Shown here: positions 16,078-24,832 of the stretch, one piece after another
Position numbering within the stretch: position 1 is the stretch's first letter
Layout of the letters: every line of letters starts with the position of its first letter
Assembly: GCF_022662375.1 (NCBI RefSeq)
Contig: NZ_JAKNQL010000022.1
Coordinates: forward strand, 35,168 to 99,167
Direction of reading: 5' to 3'
DNA length: 64,000 bases
From: Pseudomonas sp. CROZ-RG-20F-R04-15
Lineage (GTDB): Bacteria; Pseudomonadota; Gammaproteobacteria; Pseudomonadales; Pseudomonadaceae
Made by a program: the position numbers and the translations under genes
The notes under the pieces: generated by a model
Databases searched by the model: none
Told to the model about the DNA's origin: nothing
Seen by the model: only the letters and a program-made list of their open reading frames with translations

Positions 16078-16797
16078 TCAAAAACGTTCGTCGAGTATCG
16101 CCGGAAGCGTGAGCTCCTTGATGTAGCTGGCCGAGGACAGACTGAGGATCATGCGCACCACATCGACGACATCGTGCACGGGAATCAATTGACCCTCGCC
16201 ACGCTGCGACGCCACGTCCCGTGGCGTGCTCAGCAGGTCTTCGGTGTTCAGATAGCCAAGATTGAGGCTGGTGACTGCCAGACGCTGATGCCGGTAGCCT
16301 TCGCGCAACGTTTCGGCGATCCCGCGCAGGGCGAATTTCGAGGCGCCGAAAGCGACTTCCGGGCGCCCGCTTTGTGGCAGGCCCGAGGTTGATCCGGTGA
16401 GGATGATTCTGGGATGGGCGCTTTTCAGCAGAAGGGGAAGCAGGCGTTTGATCAACAGGATCGTTGCGCTGATGTTGCAACTGACGATGGCTTGCAATTC
16501 GTCGTCCGGGCTGTCGAGAAAGTCATAGGCTGGATCGAACGCCGACTCTTCCCAGATGCCAAGGTTGTAGATCAGCGTATCCAGCCCATCGTCGACGACC
16601 GCCTGCTCGATGGCGTGCGCGGCTTTGGCCGGGTTCATCAGATCGGCTTCCACCCAGCGTACAGGACGCTCTGCCTCGGACACCAAACCTTCGGGACGCG
16701 TGCGGGACACACCAATCAACGTGTCTCCCGCGTTACCCAAGCCTTCGATAAGCGCTCGACCCAAGCCTTTACTGGCTCCCACCACCAAAATGTTCAT
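16078..16797 (-). CDS. SDR-family protein lacking the catalytic tyrosine
   Basis: A 239-residue Rossmann-fold short-chain dehydrogenase relative with N-terminal cofactor motif GASKGLG, NLGIWEE at the NAG position and Ser136 in LTGSTSG. The YxxxK motif reads F150-G-A-S-K154: the usual tyrosine is phenylalanine (codon TTC on the minus strand). It may have altered or no oxidoreductase activity. It is separated from the RidA gene by about 90 bases and may be co-transcribed with it. Confidence 0.87.
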   Translation of the reverse strand: MNILVVGASKGLGRALIEGLGNAGDTLIGVSRTRPEGLVSEAERPVRWVEADLMNPAKAAHAIEQAVVDDGLDTLIYNLGIWEESAFDPAYDFLDSPDDELQAIVSCNISATILLIKRLLPLLLKSAHPRIILTGSTSGLPQSGRPEVAFGASKFALRGIAETLREGYRHQRLAVTSLNLGYLNTEDLLSTPRDVASQRGEGQLIPVHDVVDVVRMILSLSSASYIKELTLPAILDERF

Positions 16798-16886
16798 CGA
16801 TCCTCTCCCTGATCTGAATGCTGATGTGGGGCAGCATGCAAACAGACGACCTCTGAAATGGCAAACGAATGGGTGTGTCTGGATAT

Positions 16887-17279
16887 TTACGGCAACCTGG
16901 CGATCACCTTGATCTCGAAATCAAACCCATGCAGCCAGGTCACCCCAACCGCCGTCACCGTCGGATGCGGTGCCTCGCCCCAGAACTCGGTCAGCACCAC
17001 ATCCCAGATCGTCTCGAATTTCGACGGGGGGTCAACGATGAATACGGTGACATCGACCACGTCATCGAAGCTGGCACCGGCCTCTGCAAGGATTGCATTG
17101 AGGTTAGTGAAAGCCTGACGCACCTGGTTTTTCAGATCCGGCTCTGGCGTGCCGTCCTCGGTACTGCCGACCTGTCCCGAGACAAACAGAAAACCGTTGG
17201 AGCGAATGGCTGGCGAGTAGCGATGGCGCTCATAGAGGGTGCGGCGTGCGGGTGGGAAAACAACATCGCGCTGAGTCAT
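16887..17279 (-). CDS. RidA family protein
   Basis: A 130-residue member of the RidA/YjgF/UK114 family, whose trimers hydrolyse reactive enamines/imines or act in related amine metabolism. Visible family blocks are YSPAIRSNGFLFVSGQVG, AFTNLNAILAEAGASFDDVVDVTVFI and PTVTAVGV. The canonical RidA arginine (in RxxxxV) is not at the usual place, where PHPTVTAVGV is found, suggesting a non-archetypal subgroup. The ATG at 17279 has GGAG upstream. It is divergent from a LysR regulator. Confidence 0.88.
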   Translation of the reverse strand: MTQRDVVFPPARRTLYERHRYSPAIRSNGFLFVSGQVGSTEDGTPEPDLKNQVRQAFTNLNAILAEAGASFDDVVDVTVFIVDPPSKFETIWDVVLTEFWGEAPHPTVTAVGVTWLHGFDFEIKVIARLP

Positions 17280-17394
17280 GGGGGTGTCTCCTTCATTTGA
17301 GTTGATGGAGCCACTGTAGGTATTTGCAGGCAGGGGATAAACGCGCAAGCTTGGCGTTCACTGTTTGTGAAATCCAAACAATCGAGGGCGCACC

Positions 17395-18360
17395 TTGGAC
17401 CGTTTTGACGCAATGCAGGCCTTCGCCCGGGTGGTCGAGGCGGGGAGTTTCACCAAAGCAGCGGAAACCTTGCACATGAGCAAGACCACCGTGACCCAAC
17501 TGGTGCAGCAACTGGAGGCGCGCCTGCGGGTCAAGTTGCTCAATCGCACCACGCGGAAGGTCAACGTCACCAACGACGGCGCGGTTTATTACGAACGGGT
17601 GATCAAACTGTTGGCCGACATGGACGATGCTGAAACCAGCTTGCCCGGCGCGGCGGCGTTGCCCAAGGGCCGGCTGCGCGTGGACGTGCCGAGCCCGCTG
17701 GCGCGGTTGATTCTGGTGCCGGCCCTGCCTGAGTTTCACGCGCGTTATCCGGATATCCAGATCGACATGGGCGTCAGCGACCGCATCGTCGACATCATTG
17801 ATGAGAATGTCGATTGCGTGGTGCGTGGCGGCGAGCTTATGGACTTGTCGCTGATGGCGCGCAAGGTCGCCGATCTGCCGTTGGGTGTATTTGCCGCACC
17901 GCAATACCTGGCACGTGCGGGCACACCTGCGCATCCACGGGAACTGGAAGACAGCCATCATCGGGTGGTCGGTTTCCTTTGGGCCCGCACCGGCAAACCG
18001 GTGCCGTACGCCTTGCACAACGCCAGTGAAAACCTGCAAATCAAAGGGCGTCACGTGCTCGCCGTCGACGACGGTAATGCCTACCTCGCGGCAGGTCTGG
18101 CGGGCTTGGGCGTGCTGTGGCTGCCCAAATACATGTCTGCCGAACACGAGGCGCGCGGCGAGTTGGTGCCGCTGTTCGCGGACTGGAAACTCGAGCCGAT
18201 GCCGCTCTACGTCGCGTACCCGCCAAACCGGCATGTCAGCCTGAAGTTGCGAGTGTTTATCGATTGGGTGGTGGCGTTGATGGAACATCAGAAAAGTGGT
18301 GCGGTTATTGCTTCCCTGCGCGGTAATGCCGTCAAAAAACCAACTCGATCGGCGATCTGA
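17395..18360 (+). CDS. LysR-family transcriptional regulator
   Basis: A 321-residue LysR regulator starting with TTG at 17395 (DRFDAMQAFARVVEAGSFTKAAETL), after a GAGGG. The helix-turn-helix spans roughly residues 18-40 and the substrate-binding domain about 90-300. It belongs to the large DsdC/CrgA-like group that typically controls a divergent neighbour. Here that is the RidA/SDR pair, with about 115 bases of shared promoter region. Confidence 0.92.
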   Translation: MDRFDAMQAFARVVEAGSFTKAAETLHMSKTTVTQLVQQLEARLRVKLLNRTTRKVNVTNDGAVYYERVIKLLADMDDAETSLPGAAALPKGRLRVDVPSPLARLILVPALPEFHARYPDIQIDMGVSDRIVDIIDENVDCVVRGGELMDLSLMARKVADLPLGVFAAPQYLARAGTPAHPRELEDSHHRVVGFLWARTGKPVPYALHNASENLQIKGRHVLAVDDGNAYLAAGLAGLGVLWLPKYMSAEHEARGELVPLFADWKLEPMPLYVAYPPNRHVSLKLRVFIDWVVALMEHQKSGAVIASLRGNAVKKPTRSAI

Positions 18361-18390
18361 AAGCGTGCAGTGATGAGATGCACGGCTTTC
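18359..18390 (+). terminator. Imperfect hairpin overlapping the LysR stop
   Basis: GAAAGC-GTGCA pairs with TGCAC-G-GCTTTC around a 9-base loop, with one bulge. It begins inside the LysR stop codon and ends before the radical SAM ribosome site. No T-run follows, so a terminator role is tentative. Confidence 0.35.
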
Positions 18391-18412
18391 GAACCCAGGA
18401 GCTTCACTCGCA

Positions 18413-19573
18413 ATGAATATGTACATCGATATTGTCGGCGCCTGTAACCTGAGCTGCCCCTCTTGTCCAATGGGCAACTCGGAAAACCTCAACTTCAAAA
18501 AAGCCATGCAGATCGACATGTTCAAACAGATCGTCGAGAAGGCCCGCACAGAAGGGGTCAAGTCGATTTATCTGTACAACTGGACTGAGCCTTTGGTTCA
18601 TCCAAAAATTGGCGAATTTATCGAAATCATCAACGCTGCCGGTATGGGCAGCGGTATCAGCACCAATCTGAATCTCGCCAAGAATATGGAAAAGGCGTTG
18701 CTGGCCGAGCCGGGTTACTTCCGTATTTCGCTGTCAGGCTTTTACCAGGAAACCTACGAAAAGGGCCATGTAGGCGGTGATATCGAAGTTGTAAAACAGA
18801 ACATGATTGCCCTGCACGAGATCAAACAACGATTGGGTTTGAAAACCCGTGTCGACGTCTACTATCACCGCTACCTCGATAACATCGAAGAGGAAGCGCT
18901 GATGCGTGAGTTCAGTGAGCGCCTCGGCTTCAAGTTCACCACCGGTTATTCGGTGATGATGCCATTGGAGAAAACGCTGGCCATTATCGAACGCGCCCCT
19001 TCTGTCACCGATACCGATTATGAAACCCTGAAAAGACTCGCTTTGCCGCCCTACGACGATATTGTCAATGTTGCCCAGCAGTACCATCAGCAGGATTGCC
19101 TGCTCAAGGATGACTGGCTGGTGATCGACTGCAATGGCAACACGATCTTGTGCTGCACGATCTTCAATCAGAACGAATATCAGGTCGGCAAGTACCTCGA
19201 CATGCCGGTCGCGGAACTGATGCAGCGCAAAAACACCCAGAAAAACTGTGTCGACATGTGCAGCCGCTGCGCCAAGAAGGGCATGCATATCTACTCGATG
19301 TTCCCCAACCAGGGAGTTCTGGAGCGACACGCGGTCAATCGCATCATTGATTTCGAGAATCTCAGCAGCATGGGACTTGCTGTGGACAGCGAGTTGCTGG
19401 GGCGTGCGGGTGAAGTCAGTGCCGAAAACTTCGACGAGGCCCAGTATTTCCAATTGAACGAGGATGTCAGGCGCGCAGTGTCGACCGGTGAATTCTCAAG
19501 TGGTTACCAGCACTATGTGCTTCACGGTCGATTGGAAGGAAGATTGGGCGCCGGTGTGTTCTCGGTGGTCTGA
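18413..19573 (+). CDS. Radical SAM/SPASM protein with a C-terminal surface-glycan-type motif
   Basis: A 386-residue radical SAM enzyme. The [4Fe-4S]-AdoMet triad is C11-NLS-C15-PS-C18. A SPASM-like auxiliary cluster region holds C in VIDCNGNTILCC and CVDMCSRCAKKG. The last ~40 residues (YFQLNEDVRRAV, then SGYQHYVLHGRLEGR) resemble a short N-x-DV...HY..G..EGR motif that I recall at the ends of some glycosyltransferase and RTX-type proteins. No precursor peptide or glycan gene is adjacent. Its 3' end overlaps the convergent LysR gene by 52 bases. AGGAG precedes the ATG. Confidence 0.85.
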   Translation: MNMYIDIVGACNLSCPSCPMGNSENLNFKKAMQIDMFKQIVEKARTEGVKSIYLYNWTEPLVHPKIGEFIEIINAAGMGSGISTNLNLAKNMEKALLAEPGYFRISLSGFYQETYEKGHVGGDIEVVKQNMIALHEIKQRLGLKTRVDVYYHRYLDNIEEEALMREFSERLGFKFTTGYSVMMPLEKTLAIIERAPSVTDTDYETLKRLALPPYDDIVNVAQQYHQQDCLLKDDWLVIDCNGNTILCCTIFNQNEYQVGKYLDMPVAELMQRKNTQKNCVDMCSRCAKKGMHIYSMFPNQGVLERHAVNRIIDFENLSSMGLAVDSELLGRAGEVSAENFDEAQYFQLNEDVRRAVSTGEFSSGYQHYVLHGRLEGRLGAGVFSVV

Positions 19574-20430
19574 TCTGGGCTCAGATGGGCTGATAACCAG
19601 GCGATAAAGCTTTTCGCCAGCGGATCATGCTCACTGTCGCGGTGTGTCAGCAAAGCCCAGTTCGGTCCACGAATGGTGTCCTCGACCAAGGCTTGCAACA
19701 AGCCGTCAGCGCGCGCCTGACGGCTTAGCAATTGGCTGACCAGCGCGATGCCCAGCCCCGAACACGCGGCGTCGAGCAGCAAGCCTGGATCGGAGAAGTT
19801 CAGCCCCTGATCCTGCTGGCCGACGTCGATCCCGGCCTCGACCGCCCAATGACTCCAGTCCATTTCCCGCTCGCCATGCAAGGTGGTTCGTTGTGCCGCC
19901 GGCAACGCTAAAACCCTCGGATGGCAGGCTGGATAGAGCCGGTCGGCGTGCAGCACTTTGAAGCTGCATTCGGCCTGTGAACTGATGTCGTCGCGCACGG
20001 CGATGTCGATGGTCTGCGTGGCCATGTCCGGCACTTCATCGGTGCTGTAAATCCATAGATCGACCTCAGGATGCTGCGCGCGAAAGTCCGCCAAGCGTGG
20101 CAGCAACCAATGCCGGGCAAACGCTGGCGTGGTGTTGAGCACCAGTTGATTGGGTTTCTGATATTGGCCCAGACGCCGAATCCCCACCGCCAGTTGCTGC
20201 AGCATCGCTTGCGTGGTGCTGAGCAAATCGTGGCCGGCATCGGTCAACGCCACGCTGCGACCGCTGCGGAAGAACAGCGGCTGTTCCAGATAGGCCTCAA
20301 GGCTGCGGATCTGCTGACTGATCGCCGACTGCGTGAGGCTCAACTCCTCGGCAGCCTTGTGAAAACTGCCGAGTCGGGCGGCGGCTTCGAAGCCACGCAA
20401 GGAACTGAGCGGCGGCCAGTGTTTAAGCAT
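19522..20430 (-). CDS. LysR-family (GcvA-like) regulator, divergent from agmatine genes
   Basis: A 302-residue LysR regulator with the GcvA-type start (LSSLRGFEAAARLGSFHKAAEEL, LTQSAISQQIRSLE). It is divergent from the agmatine deiminase operon across a 111-base region, so control of that operon is likely (inference). The TAAGC/GCTTA motifs near 20436-20543 in that region could be binding elements. Its 3' end overlaps the convergent radical SAM gene by 52 bases. Confidence 0.9.
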   Translation of the reverse strand: MLKHWPPLSSLRGFEAAARLGSFHKAAEELSLTQSAISQQIRSLEAYLEQPLFFRSGRSVALTDAGHDLLSTTQAMLQQLAVGIRRLGQYQKPNQLVLNTTPAFARHWLLPRLADFRAQHPEVDLWIYSTDEVPDMATQTIDIAVRDDISSQAECSFKVLHADRLYPACHPRVLALPAAQRTTLHGEREMDWSHWAVEAGIDVGQQDQGLNFSDPGLLLDAACSGLGIALVSQLLSRQARADGLLQALVEDTIRGPNWALLTHRDSEHDPLAKSFIAWLSAHLSPDQTTENTPAPNLPSNRP

Positions 20431-20541
20431 ATCGATAAGCTCCTCTAATCAGTTATCCGCAAAATCCATCGTTTGTTTGCCGTTTTTATGGGCCGTAGCA
20501 TAAGCCCATTGAACACAACGGCTTAACTAACGAGGCTTATC

Positions 20542-21594
20542 ATGCAGCACAACGACAATAAAAACAGCGCCTGGATGATGCCGGCAGAGTGGGTAACTCA
20601 CGCCGCGACGTGGATGGTCTGGCCGCACAACCAGACGTTGTGGGAATCCGGTTGGCGCGTGACGCTGGCGCAGGTGCAGGAAGATTTCGCTCGCGTCGCC
20701 AACGCCATCGCCCGTTTCGAACCGGTGAAACTGGTGGTCGACCCGTCGGCCATCGCCAGCGCCAAAGCCTTGTGCGGGCCGAACATTGAATTGATTCCGC
20801 TGGCAGTGAATGACAGTTGGTGCCGCGATTCCGGCCCGACCTTTGTCTGTCATCCGCAGCAAGGGCTGGCCGGTGTGAGCTGGCGCTTCAACGCCTGGGG
20901 CGGCAAGTCGGCGCATGATCTGGACGAAAGCCTGGCGCGCCGCGCGCTCAATCACCTCGGCCTGGAATGCTTCGGCACGCCGCTGAGCAACGAGGGCGGG
21001 GCGATTCATGTCGACGGTGAAGGCACGCTGATCACCACCGAATCGGTGCTGCTCAACCCCAATCGCAACCCCGGCATTGGCAAAGCCGAAATGGAAGAAA
21101 TCTTCAGCCGTTTGCTCGGCGTGAAGAAAACCATCTGGTTGCCGGGTGATCCTGATTACGTCACTGGCGACATGACGGACGGCCACGTTGATGGCGTCTG
21201 CGCCTTTGCCCGTCCGGGTGTGTTGCTGGTTGACGCCACCCACGACAAATCTTCGGTCTACGCCGAAGTGGCGCGGGAAAACCGCCGTGCGCTGGAACTG
21301 GCCACCGATGCACAAGGACGCAAATTCGAGCTGATCGAACTGTTCGAAGCCACCGATGCGGTCGACACCGAAGCCGAAGTGTTCTGCGCGTCCTACACCA
21401 ATTTCTACATCGCCAACGGCGCGATCATCATGCCGGCCTATGGCATCGAGGCTGACAACGTCGCCGCCAAAGTGCTGGAGCAAGCCTTCCCCGGCCGCGA
21501 AGTGGTGCCGGTACGCATCAATCATCTGGCCCATGGCGGCGGCGGGGTGCATTGCATCACGCAGCAGCAGCCAGCTTGGCCGCTGAGAGGTTGA
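20542..21594 (+). CDS. aguA: Agmatine deiminase
   Basis: A 350-residue guanidino-group-modifying enzyme of the agmatine deiminase (AguA) family. It converts agmatine to N-carbamoylputrescine and ammonia. The catalytic Cys is in GGGGVHCITQQQP near the C terminus. Active-site blocks NDSWCRDSGPTF, NEGGAIHVDGEGT and DGHVDGVCAFARPG are intact. It precedes aguB by 4 bases, forming the two-step agmatine-to-putrescine route. Confidence 0.95.
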   Translation: MQHNDNKNSAWMMPAEWVTHAATWMVWPHNQTLWESGWRVTLAQVQEDFARVANAIARFEPVKLVVDPSAIASAKALCGPNIELIPLAVNDSWCRDSGPTFVCHPQQGLAGVSWRFNAWGGKSAHDLDESLARRALNHLGLECFGTPLSNEGGAIHVDGEGTLITTESVLLNPNRNPGIGKAEMEEIFSRLLGVKKTIWLPGDPDYVTGDMTDGHVDGVCAFARPGVLLVDATHDKSSVYAEVARENRRALELATDAQGRKFELIELFEATDAVDTEAEVFCASYTNFYIANGAIIMPAYGIEADNVAAKVLEQAFPGREVVPVRINHLAHGGGGVHCITQQQPAWPLRG

Positions 21595-21598
21595 ACGC

Positions 21599-22507
21599 AT
21601 GAGTATTCTGACCATCGCCAGCACCCAGATGCCGTGCACCTGGGATTTACCCGGCAACCTTGATCGCGCCGAGCAACTCGTCCGTGACGCAGCGCAGCAG
21701 GGCGCGCAAGTGATCCTGTTGCAGGAGCTGTTCGCCACACCGTACTTCTGCATCGAACAAAGCCATAAACACATGGCGTTGGCCGAGGAGTATCGCGACA
21801 GCCGTGTGCTCGCGCGCTTCGCCGCACTGGCCCGCGAGTTGGGCGTGGTATTGCCGCTGAGCTGGTTCGAAAAGGCCGGCAACGCCTACTTCAATTCGCT
21901 GAGCGTGGCCGATGCTGACGGGCGCCTGTTGGGTGTGTATCGCAAGACCCATATCCCCAACGCCATCGGCTATCAGGAAAAGGAATATTTCAGCCCCGGC
22001 GACACCGGTTTCAAAGTCTGGGACACCGCGTTCGGCCGCCTCGGCGTCGGCATCTGTTGGGATCAGTGGTTCCCGGAAACTGCCCGTTGCCTGGCGTTGA
22101 TGGGCGCTGAAGTGCTGCTGTACCCGACCGCCATTGGCTCGGAACCGGGCTGCGCGGCGCTGGATTCCCGCGATCACTGGCAGATGACCATGCGCGGCCA
22201 TGCCGCTGCCAATCTGCTGCCAGTGGTAGCGTCGAACCGTGTCGGTCGAGAAATCGCGACCACCGATCCGAGCCTGCAAATGAGCTTCTACGGCTCGTCG
22301 TTCATCAGCGACCACAAAGGCCAATTGCTCGCCAGCGCTGACCGCGACAGCAGCGGTGTGCTGGTGCAGCGCCTCGATCTGGCGGCCATGCGCGAAGAGC
22401 GCTTGAGCTGGGGCATCTATCGCGATCGTCGTCCGGACATGTACGGGCCGCTACTCAGTCAGGACGGTCGCCACCTTCATGCACGCTGGAATACCCAAGG
22501 GGTTTGA
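21599..22507 (+). CDS. aguB: N-carbamoylputrescine amidase
   Basis: A 302-residue nitrilase-superfamily amidase that hydrolyses N-carbamoylputrescine to putrescine, CO2 and ammonia. The catalytic triad is visible: Glu in LLQELFATPYF, Lys in YRKTHIPN and Cys in VGICWDQWFPE. It sits between aguA and a polyamine-binding protein gene with almost no spacing, so the three are an operon. Confidence 0.95.
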   Translation: MSILTIASTQMPCTWDLPGNLDRAEQLVRDAAQQGAQVILLQELFATPYFCIEQSHKHMALAEEYRDSRVLARFAALARELGVVLPLSWFEKAGNAYFNSLSVADADGRLLGVYRKTHIPNAIGYQEKEYFSPGDTGFKVWDTAFGRLGVGICWDQWFPETARCLALMGAEVLLYPTAIGSEPGCAALDSRDHWQMTMRGHAAANLLPVVASNRVGREIATTDPSLQMSFYGSSFISDHKGQLLASADRDSSGVLVQRLDLAAMREERLSWGIYRDRRPDMYGPLLSQDGRHLHARWNTQGV

Positions 22508-22508
22508 C

Positions 22509-23612
22509 ATGGCTATCCATTACAAACGCTTGCGCGGCGCGATCGGCCTGGCGCTGATCTGCTTGATACCGTCGCTGCACGCCGAAGACAAAACCCTGCG
22601 GCTGTATAACTGGGCCGACTATTTTGCCGAAGACACCTTGAGTCGCTTCACCGCCGAAACCGGGATCAAGGTGATCTACGACGTCATGGACGGCAGCGAA
22701 ACCCTGGAAGCCAAGATGCTCTCCGGCGGCAGTGGCTACGACCTGATCTTCCCCGGTGACACCGTCGCCGAGCGCTTGATGCGCGCCGGCAGCCTGATGC
22801 CGCTGGATCAAGCGAAGCTGACCGAACTGGCCGACATCGAACCCGGTTTGCAGAAGCTGCGCGGCCATTACGAGCACTCCGCTAAAGCCACGGTGCCTTA
22901 CACCTGGGGCACCATTGGCCTGACCTACAACGAAGAGCAGATCAAAAAACGCATGGCCGACGCGCCGGTCAGCAGCCTCGACATGCTGTTCAAACCGGAA
23001 CTGGCGGCGAAGTTTGCCGATTGCGGCATCTCGATGATCGACTCGCCGGATGAGGCATTGGCGGTGGTGCTCAATTACCTCGGTCGCGATCCGCGCAGCG
23101 GCAAAGCCGAGGATCTCGCAGCGGCCAGCGAGTTGTTGATGAAGTTGCGGCCGTACATCCGCAAGTTCCAGTCGCAACCGGTGACCGATCTGGTCAATGG
23201 CAACCTGTGCCTGTCGCTCGGCTATAGCGGCGACATGACCCAGGCCCAGCGCACCTCGGACAGTGCCGGCAAGCACACCAGGTTTCAGTATCGCGTACCC
23301 CGCGAAGGCACCACTGTGTGGATGGACACCATTGCCATTCCGGTCGACGCGAAACACCCGGAATACGCCTACGCGTTTATCAACTTCGTCATGCGCCCCG
23401 AGAACATGGCAGCGATCAGCAATTTCACCGGTTACCCGACCTCCAACGCCAAGGCGCGGGCGAGTGTCGATGAAAGCATGCGCGACAACCCGGATATCTA
23501 CCTCGACGAAGCAACCTATGCTCGATTGATTCCGGGCAAGGACATTCCTCAGGCCGACATGCGCGCGCGGATGCGCACCTGGACCAAATTCAAGACTGCC
23601 ACTGGCAAATGA
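22509..23612 (+). CDS. Periplasmic polyamine-binding protein (PotF/SpuD-like)
   Basis: A 367-residue ABC substrate-binding protein: signal peptide MAIHYKRLRGAIGLALICLIPSLHA, then the PotD/PotF-type start KTLRLYNWADYFAEDTLSRF and blocks YDLIFPGDTVAERL and TVWMDTIAIPVDA. It begins 1 base after the aguB stop. No permease or ATPase is nearby, so it may supply a transporter encoded elsewhere or act as a sensor. A terminator follows. Confidence 0.93.
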   Translation: MAIHYKRLRGAIGLALICLIPSLHAEDKTLRLYNWADYFAEDTLSRFTAETGIKVIYDVMDGSETLEAKMLSGGSGYDLIFPGDTVAERLMRAGSLMPLDQAKLTELADIEPGLQKLRGHYEHSAKATVPYTWGTIGLTYNEEQIKKRMADAPVSSLDMLFKPELAAKFADCGISMIDSPDEALAVVLNYLGRDPRSGKAEDLAAASELLMKLRPYIRKFQSQPVTDLVNGNLCLSLGYSGDMTQAQRTSDSAGKHTRFQYRVPREGTTVWMDTIAIPVDAKHPEYAYAFINFVMRPENMAAISNFTGYPTSNAKARASVDESMRDNPDIYLDEATYARLIPGKDIPQADMRARMRTWTKFKTATGK

Positions 23613-23617
23613 TCAAT

Positions 23618-23646
23618 GGCCGGCGTGTTGCGCCGGCCCTTTTTTT
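23618..23646 (+). terminator. Rho-independent terminator after the aguA-aguB-binding protein operon
   Basis: GGCCGGCG (23618-23625), loop TGTTG, CGCCGGCC (23631-23638), then a run of Ts to 23646. It lies only 15 bases before the next ATG, so the following deiminase may depend on read-through or a regulated hairpin. Confidence 0.9.
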
Positions 23647-23660
23647 ACAGGAAAAGCAAC

Positions 23661-24782
23661 ATGTCGACTCGTCGCGAGTTCATCAAACAAGTCACGGTCG
23701 CCGCCGGTGTCGGCGCGGCATTTATGGGCCTTGGCCTGTCGCCGGGCAAAGTGCTCGCCGCTGCGCAAGGCCGCTGGTTCATGCCCGACGAAGGCGACAA
23801 ACATGAGCGCGCCTATATCGCTTTCGGCGCGCAGGATGCGATTTGGGAAGACTTCACCGAAGACGTCCAGGAAGCCCTCGGCCGCATCGCCCGCGCCATT
23901 GCCCGGTTTGAACCGGTCACCGTGTTCTGCCGCAAGAACGAACGCAGCATCGCCGAAGAATTCTGCGGCACGCACAACATCACTTACGTCACCGCCGCGC
24001 TCGACGACATCTGGATGCGCGACATCGGCGCCAACTTCGTCATCGACGACAAGGGTGGCCTGGGCGCGGTGGACTTCAACTTCAACGGTTGGGGTGGCAA
24101 ACAACAGCACAGTAAAGACTCGAAGATCGCCGCACTGGTCGCCGACGACGCGCAAGCCACGTACATCCGCACCGATCTGGTGGGCGAGGGCGGCGGCATC
24201 GAGGTTGACGGTCACGGCACCGGGATCATGACCGAGAGCAGCTGGATCAACAGCAACCGCAATCCGGACTGGAGCAAAGCTGACGTCGAAGCCGAACTGA
24301 AGGAACGCCTGGGCCTGCGCAAAATCATCTGGCTGCCGGGCATCAAGGGCAAGGACATCACCGATGCTCACGTCGATTTCTACGCACGCTTTATCAAGCC
24401 CGGCGTGGTCATCGCCAACCTCGACACCGACCCTCAATCCTACGACCACAAGGTCACCCTGGCGCACCTGGAAATCCTCAAGAACGCCACCGATGCTGAT
24501 GGCCGCAAATTGCAGATCCACACGATGTCGCCGCCGCTGAAGCCGCGCCAGAGCAAGTTCAACAAAAACAATCCGGACTTTGCCGCCGGTTACATCAATT
24601 ACTTCGTGATCAACGGCGCGATCATCGCCCCGGAATTTGGCGATAAAGCGGCGGACAAGAAGGCTTTCGATCTGTTGTCGCAACTGTATCCGGAGCGCGA
24701 AATCGTCCAGCTCAACATCGATGCAATCGCCGCTGGCGGGGGCGGAATTCACTGCGTCACCAGCCATCAACCACAGGCGTGA
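23661..24782 (+). CDS. Tat-exported agmatine deiminase family protein
   Basis: A 373-residue paralogue of agmatine deiminase carrying an N-terminal twin-arginine signal (STRREFIKQVTVAAGVGAAF, cleavage probably near VLAAA). Catalytic segments remain: DDIWMRDIGANF, GEGGGIEVDGHGT, DAHVDFYARF and the Cys in GGGGIHCVTSHQP. It therefore probably deiminates agmatine or a related guanidine in the periplasm. The ATG at 23661 is preceded by AGGAAAAGC. It follows the operon terminator closely. Confidence 0.92.
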   Translation: MSTRREFIKQVTVAAGVGAAFMGLGLSPGKVLAAAQGRWFMPDEGDKHERAYIAFGAQDAIWEDFTEDVQEALGRIARAIARFEPVTVFCRKNERSIAEEFCGTHNITYVTAALDDIWMRDIGANFVIDDKGGLGAVDFNFNGWGGKQQHSKDSKIAALVADDAQATYIRTDLVGEGGGIEVDGHGTGIMTESSWINSNRNPDWSKADVEAELKERLGLRKIIWLPGIKGKDITDAHVDFYARFIKPGVVIANLDTDPQSYDHKVTLAHLEILKNATDADGRKLQIHTMSPPLKPRQSKFNKNNPDFAAGYINYFVINGAIIAPEFGDKAADKKAFDLLSQLYPEREIVQLNIDAIAAGGGGIHCVTSHQPQA

Positions 24783-24832
24783 TTGACTCTGACGCGGATC
24801 AAGCCAACTATCGGCGCACAACAACATGACCG

